DNA of 64,000 nucleotides from Brevibacillus brevis. GTDB lineage: Bacteria; Bacillota; Bacilli; Brevibacillales; Brevibacillaceae. Below, piece by piece: positions 19,501 to 28,634 of this stretch. Where the stretch lies: assembly GCF_001039275.2 (NCBI RefSeq), contig NZ_CP030117.1, positions 3,348,001 to 3,412,000 on the forward strand, in the 5' to 3' direction. The stretch's first letter is position 1, and each line of letters starts with the position of its first letter. The position numbers were made by a program, and so were the translations under genes. The notes under the pieces were generated by a model. It was not told the DNA's origin. It was given only the letters and a program-made list of their open reading frames with translations, and ran no database searches.

Positions 19501-22500
19501 AGATTACAGCCGCTGCATCCGGTACCCGCTGTGCTTGTTCGGCAAACAAGGCATGCAGGGTCGTGTACGGGATTTCTTCTGCTGTCTGGTTATAGCTGTG
19601 AATGCTCTCTTGCTCCGGTGGACGCAGTTCAAAAATAAATTCTTGCTGTCCTTCGATCTCTGCCGCCAAAATGCCTGTATATTGCGCAAACATGGTGGAG
19701 ATGATCGCAGGCTCAAACAACTGATCGACATAGTCCCACACAAGGCGTAGGGAACCATTGTCTTCAAACACTTGATGGTCGAGATAAACCTGCGAGGTTT
19801 GACCTGCACCCATCTGAATTTCCCCTAGTTCATACCAGCTTACTTCCCCGGATTCCTTGTTTCCAAGCAGAATACTGGTAAAGACAATCGGCATGACGGA
19901 GCGTGTCCCATACTGGTGATATTTCGACAACTCTCGGATCATCTCGATTCCATCGTAATGGCGATGCTCCAATGCCTCGAGCAAACGTTCCTGAATCGCG
20001 ACCGCCTTCTCCCAGAAAGTGAGCTGTGCTCGCAAGTCGATCTCCAACAGGATCACGGAGGTAAAATCACCAATCAAGCTATTTACATCCTCATGAAATG
20101 GTAACCGGTTAAAGACAGTGAGATTGATAGCAAAATGAGATTGGTTACTCCAGAAAGAAAGTACTTGGGCATAAGCCGCACACAGTACGGCAGACGGTGT
20201 TACATTATGCTCATTCGCCTTGCGTTTCAATTGCTCCCAGTCTGCTCTGGCAAAAGCCTGCTCAAATCGCTTGAAGTGTGGCGAATCAATGCTGCTTGGT
20301 TCCTGCTTCATCGGCAGTATCGGTGCCAGAGGGAACGTGGATAGCTGATCCAGCCAATAGGCTTTATCTCTTTCATACGTGTTCGTCTTTTTAAATGCTT
20401 CCAAAGCCAAAATGTAGTCGCGATAGGTGCTCTCCAACACTGGTGCCTGCCAGTCAGGCTGTTGATAAAATTTCATCAGCAGCTTGCCCATTAGTTGGAT
20501 ACTCGCACCATCAGCGATCAGCATATCGTAGCTGATAAACAGATAGTGGGTATCGGCTGACAACTTGAACGCTTTATATTCAAAGAGTGGCCACTGGTCG
20601 GTCGCAAATACATAGTGTGACATACGCTCACGTTCTTGCAAAATCCACTGCTGTTGCGCATCAGCATCCAGATGTGTCAAATCGAGGATCTCTATCTGGT
20701 AGGCTGGTACATGCTGCAAAATTTTTTGTTCGCCCGTTGGCAAGATAATCGCACGCATCATCGGCTGGTAAGCAATGACTTTATTCAATGCTTCATTCAG
20801 CGCATACATATCTGCTTGTGTTTCCAGCTCCGCATAACCATGGGTTGCGACTCCGCCCATTTCAAAATGATCTTCCCTTCCCATGAGATAAGCCATTTGC
20901 ACATCTGTGAGCGGAAATGGCTCATGCATGTTAACGGGATCTGGTGTGAGAACCGGATAAACGACCGCTCGGGTCACATCTCCACTATTAAGCAAATGAG
21001 CCAGTTTGGAAATCGTCTGGTGACTCAAGAAGTCGCGCAGATTGACATCGACCCCCAGCTCTTTGCTGATACACGTGCGGATTTGGACCATAAGGACGGA
21101 GTTGCCACCCAACTCAAAGAAATGATCCTCTACGCCGACACGCTCAAGCCCTAACACTTCGGACCAGATTTGCGCAAGCTTTTCCTCGATGTTCGTACGA
21201 GGAGCCACATATTTGGCATCCAGCTCTTGCTTTGTATCTGGTTGTGGCAACGCCTTGCGATCGACCTTCCCATTGGGTGTCAGTGGGATTACATCCAGCT
21301 CAATGAAGTACGTTGGCACCATGTATTCCGGCAGTTCGCGCAAGAGATAGATGCGCAGCTCCTCCGCTGTCACTTCTTCCTCTTCCCTGCTGTAATAGGC
21401 ACACAAATATTTCTTGCCGCGATGATCTGTCTGGTCGACTACGACAGCTTGACGGACGAAATCATGGGCCAAGAGTCTTCCCTCAATCTCTCCCAACTCG
21501 ATGCGATAGCCACGGATTTTGACCTGATGATCTTTGCGCCCCAAAAACTCGATGAAGCCTTCGGGATGGAACACCCCATAGTCGCCTGTCCGATAGAGTC
21601 TGCCCAGTTCAGGATGGGGGATGAAGGCTGCGCTTGTCTTCTCCTCATCATGCAGATATTCCTTGGCAAGACCAATACCCCCGATGTAGAGTTCTCCTTG
21701 CACGCCAATAGGACAATGCTGCAATTGCTGATTTAACACATAGAACTGCTGATTGGCGAGCGGCATCCCATAGGGAATGGAGCGCATACCTGCTGGCAGG
21801 GCTTCCGGGATCGGGTAATAAATCGACCAGATGGAAGCCTCGGTTGCTCCTCCCAAGCTGATGACCTGCGCTTGAGTAAAGTGCCGCTTGATCTTCTGCG
21901 GAAGATGCAGAGCGATCCAGTCTCCGCTGAGCAGTACCACCTTCACTTGTTCCTGGACAAAGGAGGAGTCGACATTATCCAGCAGCATCTCCATGATCGC
22001 AGGTACCGAGTTCCAGATCGTAATTCCGTGTTCTTCTATCGCCTGACGCACCTCCAATACGTCACGCTGATCTTGAATCATGACCAGAGCCGCCCCTGCT
22101 CCCAGTGCTCCAAAGATGTCATAGACGGATAGATCGAAGCACATGGAGGAGAGACCAATAATCCGATCCGTCTCATTCACCCCGTATTTTCGATTGATGT
22201 CCTGAATGGTATTGGCGCACGCTCCATGGGTAATAACTACCCCTTTTGGTCTGCCCGTACTGCCAGAAGTATAGATGACATACGCCACATCGTCCGGATT
22301 GTGGTTATCCGTCATCTCATCAGGTGCATAGCTGGCCAAGCCTTCCTGTTCGTACAGGTCAGGCTGCAACAACAGCTTGCAATCGCTGTTTTCCAGGAGA
22401 TAGCTTCTGCGCTCTTCTGGATACGCAGGATCGACGGGAACATATGCCGCTCCTGCCTTGAGGACACCCAACAGATTCACAATGGTTCCAACCTGACGGC

Positions 22501-25500
22501 TCGCTAGGACTGCTACTCGATCCTCTCGCCCTATTCCCTGTGTCTGCAAATAACGGGCTACTTGATTGGAGCGTTTGTCAAGGTCACGATATGTGAGGTG
22601 CTGCTCTTGGCAGATTACAGCCGCTGCATCCGGTACCCGCTGTGCTTGTTCGGCAAACAAGGCATGCAGGGTCGTGTATGGGATTTCTGCTTGCGTATGA
22701 TTAAACGCAGCAATCTGTATCCTATCTTTCTCACCAATCTGGAGTGGTTCAGGCGTATTCCCTTGTAACAAACTATCTACCATGCTAGAAAAATGACCAA
22801 ACATCGTCTCCATTAACTCTGGTTCAAACAACTCATCCACATAATCCCAGAATATCCACAGCTCATCCGCTAGCAAGGTAGCCTGGAAATCAATATAGAC
22901 TTGTGATGTCTGAGTAATCCCCGTCTTGAGATCGCCCAATTGCTCCAAGCCAGGACGACCCGCCTGCTGCTCTCCCGTCAATACAGAGGTGAATACGTAA
23001 GGCATGACCGCTTTACCATGCATCCAATCATGATATTTGACCAACTCGCGGATCAGTTCAACGCCTTCAAAATGTCGATGCTCTAATGCTTCAATTAGCA
23101 CCTGCTGTACATAACGTGCTTTCTCCCAAATCGTTGGCTGAGATGCAAAATGAATCCCCAAAAGCAAATTGGATGTAAAGTCACCAACTATTTGTTCCAC
23201 ATCAGGATGGAATGGATAGCGGTTAAAGACAGTCAGATTGATCGCAATGTCTGATTGGTTGCTCCAGAGTGCCAGAATCTCTGCATAGATCGTGGCAAAT
23301 AAAGCGGAAGGTGTAACCCCATGCTCAAGTGATATACGCTTCAGCTTCTCCCATTGCTTCTTGCTATAGATTCGTTCTTTACGTTGAAAAGTGGGAAGTT
23401 GAATGTCATTCGGGTTACATCTGAGTGGCAATGCCGGAGCCTGCGGAAAGCTTTCCACCTTTTGCAACCAAAATTGCTTGTCAGTCTCATAAACTTCCGA
23501 TTGCTTCAATGCTTTGTACGCCATCATATAATCGCGGAAGGTAAACGACGAATCAGGCAACTCTGCATCGGGATTCTCATAATATCTCATCAAATCCCGA
23601 CCGATGATATCCATACTGGCCGCATCGGCAATCAACAGGTCTCGGCCCATACATAAAAGATGCTTATTCTCAGAGAGTCGATATGCCTTAAATTCAAACA
23701 GCGGCCATTGATCAGTGGGAAACACGTAGTGTGACATACGATTGCGCTCGGCATGAATGCAAGCCTGCTGTGCCGCTTCATCAAGCTCACGCAAATCCAC
23801 AACCTCAATCTGATACGCTGGGACATGCTCCAGAATTTGTTGCTCGCCAGTCGGCAAAATAATCGCTCGCAACATGGGATGACGACTGATTACTTGGTTA
23901 AGGCTGGCATTGAATCGCCCTATATCAATCGTGGTCTCCACTTCTGTATAGACATGTGTAGATACTCCACCTAATTCAAACTCGGCATTTCGGCCTAAAA
24001 AGTACGCCATCTGTATATCCGTTAATGGGAAGGGCTGATAGAGATGTTGGAAATCAGCCTTCGCTTCCGGGTATGGAGAGACTTCTTCGGAAGCTTTGAC
24101 TGTATGGTCATCCTTTAATGTTGCTTCCCTTGCAGGCTCTAGCTTGGAACAATAGCTTGTGAGCTGCTGCAGATAGAAGATAAAATCATCAGCAACCCTG
24201 CTTATTGTCTCTTCCCGATATTCCTGCTGGTTATAGTGGATAGAAAGGCGGAACTGGCCCCCCATGACCATGCAGGTGATATCAATGGCGTGGGCTCTTT
24301 GTGAAGAAGGGTCGAGCATTTGCCCTGTGCCCACAGGAGATACGCTATATACCTCATCCATTTCCTGATCGAATTGCCCTAAATAGTTGAAGCAGATTTC
24401 CGGTGTTTTAGAAAACGTCAGCTCTCGCTTATTTTCATCAGCAGTCAAATATTTCAGGATTCCATAGCCGATCCCGCGATTCGGAACACTTTGAAGCGTT
24501 TCGTGAACCTTGCTGATTTGCTCACCCCAATCATCCGTATCGATTATTTCCAGAGCAAGCGGATACACCGACGTAAACCATCCGATAGTTCTACTGACGC
24601 TTATCTCAGATAAAATTTCTTCACGTCCATGCCCTTCCATACCGATTAAAAAGCGATCTTCTTTTGTCCATTTTTTTAGAGTCAGACCAAGAGCCGCCAA
24701 GAGTATTTCGTTTGTTTCCACACGCACTGCTTTGCCAGCTACACGCAAGAGGTGCATGGTTTCCTTTTGGTTTAGTTCCCGTTCCAATATGTGTGTATCC
24801 TTGACAAGATTGCTCTTCGTTTGGTGGTCTTTGGGCAACGGAGAGATTCTGTATGCTTCAAGCTTTTGCCAATAATCTTTCTCTTTTAATAGCGGCTGCT
24901 GGTTTGCATAGGCTGCTAGCCCTTTTGCCCACGATTGATAAGAAGACGTCTTTTTTGGAAGCTGAAGCTCTTTTTGCTCCAACGCTTGTTTGTATACTTG
25001 AGCCAAATCCTCAAGCAAAATGCGCCAAGACACTCCGTCGATGACAAGATGGTGAATGACAATTAAGAGGTGGTCTCCTGTATTTGTCTGGAAGAGTCCT
25101 GCCTTGACGAGTGGGCCTTTGGTGATATCTATGCTTCTTTGGATTTCGTTTGCTTTTTCCAGCATCGTTTGCTCGATCTCGGTCTGCTCGCGAAGATCGA
25201 ACAACGCCAATTCATAGAGAGGCTCCTTCGCTCCTCTATTGGTTTGAATAATCTGTGGCTCATTTATCTGGTAAACCATTCGTAGTGCATCATGATGAAT
25301 AGACAAATGGGTCAACGCTTTTTCTAGTGCTTCTTTCTCAAAACCTGATTCTCTGTAAAGCATGAAGGCTTGATTCCAATGTCCGCGCTGTGGAATCTCC
25401 TGGTCAAAGAACCAATGCTGAATCGGAGTAAGCTCTACATCCCCTGTTACCACACCCTGGTCACAGCTTTTGGTAGAACGCTTCATTACTTTCGCCAATT

Positions 25501-28500
25501 GCGCTACCGTTGGATGGTCAAACAGATCTTTGATGCCGACTTGCAGTCCATGTTTTTGCAGGCGAGAAGAGACTTGAATCGCCTTGATCGAGTCACCGCC
25601 AAACGCAAAGAAATGATCGTCAATGCCAATCTGTGTAACCCCCAGAACATCTTGCCACACCTTAACCAGGTTCATCTCTGCCTCGTCACGCGGTGCCAAA
25701 TATTCAGTATTTCCCTGCTCCTGAATGTTTGGCAGCGGCAGTGATTTACGGTCGATTTTGCCACTCTGATTTAACGGGTAGCTATCCAGTTGCATGTAAT
25801 AGGACGGAACCATATAACTAGGCAACCGCGCCAGCAAATACGCGCGCAAATCCTCTTCATCAAGGGGTTCGGACATGATCAGATAGGCACACAGATACTT
25901 TCCTCCACGCATATCTTCATTCATCGTTACCAATGCTTGCCTGATGGCGCGATAGTTAAACAAATGCGCTTCGATCTCTCCCATTTCAATACGAAATCCT
26001 CTAATTTTTAGCTGGAAATCCATCCGACCCATGTATTCGATATTTCCGTCAGGCAGCAATCGGCACAAGTCGCCTGTTTTGTACATTTTTGCTCCGGGGG
26101 TAAACGGATTTCGGACAAAAACCTCTTCCGTCAGCTCAGGACGATTCACATACCCTCTGGCCAAACCTGCTCCTGCAATGCACAGTTCCCCCGGTACGCC
26201 CAACGGTTGAAGCTGATGATCCCGATCCACAATATACAACTGGATATTCTCCACTGGCTTCCCGATCAGAACGGTAGACACCTCTGTCCCAGCCGGACAA
26301 TCATAATAAGAGACATGGATAGTAGCTTCGGTTGGTCCATACAGATTTGAGAGGATGAGCGAAGTATTACCTCTCCATAGCTGATTAAAACGATTCACAT
26401 GCTGAGCGGTAAGCGCCTCTCCGCTAGCGAATACTTTTTGAATGGTAGAGAGTCGCTTCACATGATTGTCGCCATATTCGAGATAATCCAAAAAAGCTTG
26501 AAGCATGGATGGGACAAAATGAATGACAGTCACACCCTGTTGTTCGACAGTTTGAATAATCATCTCAGGCTCTTTTTCGCCGCCCGGTTCGAGAAAGCAA
26601 AGCGTTGCTCCCTGGAAGAACCACCAGCATAGCTCAAAGACAGATACATCAAAGGTATACGCTGTCTTCTGCATGATCACGTCATTTTCCGTGATCGGAT
26701 ACTGATGTTGCATCCAGCACAAATTGTTGATCACAGCATGGTGTTCAATCATTACGCCTTTAGGCATCCCTGTCGAGCCAGAGGTGTAGATGACATAAGC
26801 CAGATCGGCCGAAGTATTCATACATTCCAGATCAGAAGAATCTCCTTGGTAAAGGGCTTTATCATCCAGATCCATGACGATTTGCTCCACATCCAGTTCT
26901 TGTATGAACTGAGACTGGGTCAGGAGCAATTTGGCTTCGCTGTCTTTGAGCAAGAAGCGAATGCGCTCGGCTGGGTTGGCTGGATCGATGGGGACATACG
27001 CGCCACCGGCCTTATGAATAGCCAGAATGGCAATCATCATCTCAAATGATCGTTCTACCATCAATCCGACTATTTGATTGGGCACGATACCCTCTCGACG
27101 CAATACCCGGGCCAACTGATTGGAGCGTTCGTGCAATTCCCGGTAGGTCATGGACCGATCTCGGAAAAGAAGCGCTGTTTTTTCTGGATGCCTCCTCGCT
27201 GATTCTGTAAACACCTGATGCAGCAGCTTGTCTTTGGGATATACCACCTTCGTCTGGTTGCAATGATGTGATAGCTCATTTTGCTCTGCATCTGTGAGTA
27301 TACATAGTTTGCCTATTTCTACTGAGGGATCACTTAGAATTGTCTTTACCACTTCCCGGATATGGCCAGCCACTCTTTCCATATGCCCCTGCTCGTAGAC
27401 AAGGCCGTTATATTTCAGTGTGATGGCTAATTCCTCTGTCGGGATCACAATCAGATTAAAATCATAGTTGGTCTGTTCAAACAGATCAAAATCATACAGT
27501 TTTAGGCCCTGAAAATCATGGCCGCCTAGCAAATCTACTTCAAGCGGCACATTTTCAAAAGCGATAATGTGATGAATCAGCCCTTGTGACAATTCAGAAG
27601 CTGCCTGAATCTTGGAAAGTGGAAAATAACTATGCTCTTCCGATGCCAGCATCTGTGTCTGCATCCGTTTCATTAGCTCTGTAAAGCGTATCCCGGCTTC
27701 AAATTGAACACGCACAGGATTCGTATTGATAAACAGGCCGATCATCTGCTCAATTCCTGAAATCGGAGCTTGTCGACCAGATACAACCGCGCCGAACAAT
27801 ACATCGTCAGCGTTGTTATAGCGCTTCAGGATGATACTCCAGATGGATTGAACAACCGTATTGAGCGTTACATGATGCTCTTTCGCCAACCGTTTTAGGC
27901 GTGCTGTTTCCTGTTTGGAAATCGTGAGCTGTACCTTTTGTTGTTGATATCCAGAAGACTTTTCCTTCTTCGCCCATGGCAACAAGGTAGGTTCGTCTAC
28001 TCCCTCAATGTAATCGCTCCAGTATGCACCTGCCTTTTGCTGATTCTGCTGATGCAACCATTGCAAATAGGTGGAAAACGGTTTCGGCTCCGGCAACCGG
28101 GGATCGGTGTTTTCCGCCATGGCCTGATAAATCGCAAAGAGCTCCTCAATAATTGGCCCGAGGCTCCATCCATCCACAATGATATGGTGGAAACTGAGCA
28201 GTAGGTGAAAATCGGCTTCTCCCTTTTTGAAAACAGATAGGCGGATAAGTAAGTCGCGCGTCAGGTCAAAGCCCTTTGCCCGGTCCTGCTCTTTCAAAGA
28301 GGCAAGTAAGTCTGCCTGCTCCTGTCCTGAATAGAAAGAGAGGTCCGTATAGCTGATCTTGCTTTTTCTTTTTTCCAGCACGATTTGGATCGGTTGCTTT
28401 GCTTTCTCTGTATTGAAAACCGTACGAAAAACATCATGACGCATAATCAAAAGCTGTAGGCTTTGCTCCAATAAAGATTTCTGAAGATCTCCTTTGATTC

Positions 28501-28618
28501 CAAAGGAAAGCTGAACAAAGAACGACTGATCATTGGGATCGAGCAAGGAATGGTAGAGAATTCCTTCCTGCATCGGTGTTAATGGATACACTTTTTGCAG
28601 CAATTGTTGTGAAGACAT
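16508..28618 (-). CDS. NRPS, N-terminal part: C-A(Ser-like)-T-E / Cy-A(Cys)-T / Cy-A(Cys)-T / Cy
   Basis: Ribosome site GGGGGTAAACAT precedes the start. Domains by approximate residue: C1 with HHIIVDGW (147); A1 (456-960) with code DVFHFSLIHK, close to the EntF serine code DVWHFSLVDK; T1 GGDS (1008); epimerase with HHLVIDGVSW (1190) and RTIGWFTSVYP; Cy2 from 1526 with DLLIADAAS; A2 Cys; T2 GGNS (2505); Cy3 from 2571 with DMLIADGAS; A3 Cys; T3 GGNS (3542); Cy4 from 3606. Cys domains carry DLYNLSLIWK. The frame is lost near residue 4007; the last 30 residues are an artefact of the scrambled patch. Joined with 10834-15936 it would be one protein of about 5,900 residues. Expected role: add D-Ser and build four ring-closed Cys units. 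Confidence 0.94.
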   Translation of the reverse strand: MSSQQLLQKVYPLTPMQEGILYHSLLDPNDQSFFVQLSFGIKGDLQKSLLEQSLQLLIMRHDVFRTVFNTEKAKQPIQIVLEKRKSKISYTDLSFYSGQEQADLLASLKEQDRAKGFDLTRDLLIRLSVFKKGEADFHLLLSFHHIIVDGWSLGPIIEELFAIYQAMAENTDPRLPEPKPFSTYLQWLHQQNQQKAGAYWSDYIEGVDEPTLLPWAKKEKSSGYQQQKVQLTISKQETARLKRLAKEHHVTLNTVVQSIWSIILKRYNNADDVLFGAVVSGRQAPISGIEQMIGLFINTNPVRVQFEAGIRFTELMKRMQTQMLASEEHSYFPLSKIQAASELSQGLIHHIIAFENVPLEVDLLGGHDFQGLKLYDFDLFEQTNYDFNLIVIPTEELAITLKYNGLVYEQGHMERVAGHIREVVKTILSDPSVEIGKLCILTDAEQNELSHHCNQTKVVYPKDKLLHQVFTESARRHPEKTALLFRDRSMTYRELHERSNQLARVLRREGIVPNQIVGLMVERSFEMMIAILAIHKAGGAYVPIDPANPAERIRFLLKDSEAKLLLTQSQFIQELDVEQIVMDLDDKALYQGDSSDLECMNTSADLAYVIYTSGSTGMPKGVMIEHHAVINNLCWMQHQYPITENDVIMQKTAYTFDVSVFELCWWFFQGATLCFLEPGGEKEPEMIIQTVEQQGVTVIHFVPSMLQAFLDYLEYGDNHVKRLSTIQKVFASGEALTAQHVNRFNQLWRGNTSLILSNLYGPTEATIHVSYYDCPAGTEVSTVLIGKPVENIQLYIVDRDHQLQPLGVPGELCIAGAGLARGYVNRPELTEEVFVRNPFTPGAKMYKTGDLCRLLPDGNIEYMGRMDFQLKIRGFRIEMGEIEAHLFNYRAIRQALVTMNEDMRGGKYLCAYLIMSEPLDEEDLRAYLLARLPSYMVPSYYMQLDSYPLNQSGKIDRKSLPLPNIQEQGNTEYLAPRDEAEMNLVKVWQDVLGVTQIGIDDHFFAFGGDSIKAIQVSSRLQKHGLQVGIKDLFDHPTVAQLAKVMKRSTKSCDQGVVTGDVELTPIQHWFFDQEIPQRGHWNQAFMLYRESGFEKEALEKALTHLSIHHDALRMVYQINEPQIIQTNRGAKEPLYELALFDLREQTEIEQTMLEKANEIQRSIDITKGPLVKAGLFQTNTGDHLLIVIHHLVIDGVSWRILLEDLAQVYKQALEQKELQLPKKTSSYQSWAKGLAAYANQQPLLKEKDYWQKLEAYRISPLPKDHQTKSNLVKDTHILERELNQKETMHLLRVAGKAVRVETNEILLAALGLTLKKWTKEDRFLIGMEGHGREEILSEISVSRTIGWFTSVYPLALEIIDTDDWGEQISKVHETLQSVPNRGIGYGILKYLTADENKRELTFSKTPEICFNYLGQFDQEMDEVYSVSPVGTGQMLDPSSQRAHAIDITCMVMGGQFRLSIHYNQQEYREETISRVADDFIFYLQQLTSYCSKLEPAREATLKDDHTVKASEEVSPYPEAKADFQHLYQPFPLTDIQMAYFLGRNAEFELGGVSTHVYTEVETTIDIGRFNASLNQVISRHPMLRAIILPTGEQQILEHVPAYQIEVVDLRELDEAAQQACIHAERNRMSHYVFPTDQWPLFEFKAYRLSENKHLLCMGRDLLIADAASMDIIGRDLMRYYENPDAELPDSSFTFRDYMMAYKALKQSEVYETDKQFWLQKVESFPQAPALPLRCNPNDIQLPTFQRKERIYSKKQWEKLKRISLEHGVTPSALFATIYAEILALWSNQSDIAINLTVFNRYPFHPDVEQIVGDFTSNLLLGIHFASQPTIWEKARYVQQVLIEALEHRHFEGVELIRELVKYHDWMHGKAVMPYVFTSVLTGEQQAGRPGLEQLGDLKTGITQTSQVYIDFQATLLADELWIFWDYVDELFEPELMETMFGHFSSMVDSLLQGNTPEPLQIGEKDRIQIAAFNHTQAEIPYTTLHALFAEQAQRVPDAAAVICQEQHLTYRDLDKRSNQVARYLQTQGIGREDRVAVLASRQVGTIVNLLGVLKAGAAYVPVDPAYPEERRSYLLENSDCKLLLQPDLYEQEGLASYAPDEMTDNHNPDDVAYVIYTSGSTGRPKGVVITHGACANTIQDINRKYGVNETDRIIGLSSMCFDLSVYDIFGALGAGAALVMIQDQRDVLEVRQAIEEHGITIWNSVPAIMEMLLDNVDSSFVQEQVKVVLLSGDWIALHLPQKIKRHFTQAQVISLGGATEASIWSIYYPIPEALPAGMRSIPYGMPLANQQFYVLNQQLQHCPIGVQGELYIGGIGLAKEYLHDEEKTSAAFIPHPELGRLYRTGDYGVFHPEGFIEFLGRKDHQVKIRGYRIELGEIEGRLLAHDFVRQAVVVDQTDHRGKKYLCAYYSREEEEVTAEELRIYLLRELPEYMVPTYFIELDVIPLTPNGKVDRKALPQPDTKQELDAKYVAPRTNIEEKLAQIWSEVLGLERVGVEDHFFELGGNSVLMVQIRTCISKELGVDVNLRDFLSHQTISKLAHLLNSGDVTRAVVYPVLTPDPVNMHEPFPLTDVQMAYLMGREDHFEMGGVATHGYAELETQADMYALNEALNKVIAYQPMMRAIILPTGEQKILQHVPAYQIEILDLTHLDADAQQQWILQERERMSHYVFATDQWPLFEYKAFKLSADTHYLFISYDMLIADGASIQLMGKLLMKFYQQPDWQAPVLESTYRDYILALEAFKKTNTYERDKAYWLDQLSTFPLAPILPMKQEPSSIDSPHFKRFEQAFARADWEQLKRKANEHNVTPSAVLCAAYAQVLSFWSNQSHFAINLTVFNRLPFHEDVNSLIGDFTSVILLEIDLRAQLTFWEKAVAIQERLLEALEHRHYDGIEMIRELSKYHQYGTRSVMPIVFTSILLGNKESGEVSWYELGEIQMGAGQTSQVYLDHQVFEDNGSLRLVWDYVDQLFEPAIISTMFAQYTGILAAEIEGQQEFIFELRPPEQESIHSYNQTAEEIPYTTLHALFAEQAQRVPDAAAVICQQQHLTYRELDERSNQVARYLQAQGVGRQDRVAVLASRQVGTIVNLLGVLKAGAAYVPVDPAYPEERRSYLLENSDCNLLLQPDLYEREGLASYATDELKDNHNPDDVAYVIYTSGSTGRPKGVVITHGACANTIQDINRKYEVNETDRIIGLSSMCFDLSVYDIFGALGAGAALVMIQDQRDVLEVRQAIEEHGITIWNSVPAIMEMLLDNIESSFLQEQVKVVLLSGDWIALHLPQKIKRHFTQAQVISLGGATEASIWSIYYPIPETLPAGMRSIPYGIPLANQQFYVLNQQLQHCPIGVQGELYIGGIGLAKEYLHDEEKTGAAFIFHPELGRLYRTGDYGVFHPEGFIEFLGRKDHQVKIRGYRIELGEIEGRLLAHDFVRQAVVVDQTDHRGKKYLCAYYSREEEEVTAEELRIYLLRELPEYMVPTYFIELDVIPLTPNGKVDRKALPQPDTKQEIESRYVAPSNAYEEKLSQIWAEVLGLERVGVEDHFFELGGNSVLMVQIRTRISKELGVDVNLRDFLSHQTISKLAHLLNSGDVTRAVVYPVLTPDPVNMHEPFPLTDVQMAYLMGREDHFEMGGVATHGYAELETQADMHALNEALNKVIAYQPMMRAIILPTGEQKILQQVPAYQIEILDLTHLDADAQQQWILQERERMSHYVFVTDQWPLFEYKAFKLSADTHYLFISYDMLIADGASSQLMGKLLMKFYQQPDWQAPILDSTYRDYILAVEAFKKTNTYERDKAYWLDQLSTFPLAPILPMKQEPSSIDSPHFKRFEQAFARADWEQLKRKANEHNVTPSAVLCAAYAQVLGYWSNQSHFAINLTVFNRLPFHEDVNSLIGDFTSVILLEIDLRAQLTFWEKAVAIQERLLEALEHRHYDGIEMIRELSKYHQYGTRSVMPIVFTSILLGNKESGDASWNELGEFQMGAGQTSQVYLDHQVFEDNGSLRLVWDYVDQLFEPAIISTMFCALYRPLIGGRSIEGPARNLIF
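16620..22700. repeat. Long tandem repeat of Cy-A(Cys)-T modules, period 3111 bp
   Basis: Modules 3 and 4, and most of the A and T parts of module 2, are nearly identical at DNA level. Markers such as TAACGGGATCTGGTGTGAG recur at 17821 and 20932, and CATACCTGCTGGCA at 18674 and 21785, both exactly 3111 bp apart (1037 codons). Module 5 and Cy2 are clearly more diverged. The pattern points to recent module duplication or gene conversion and makes the locus hard to assemble. Confidence 0.9.
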
Positions 28619-28634
28619 ATGTTTACCCCCATGA

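Noticed and set aside
16620-22700. Repeat array considered as a mobile or CRISPR-like structure
   Set aside because: The repeat unit is a 1037-codon NRPS module in frame, without inverted ends, transposase or spacers.
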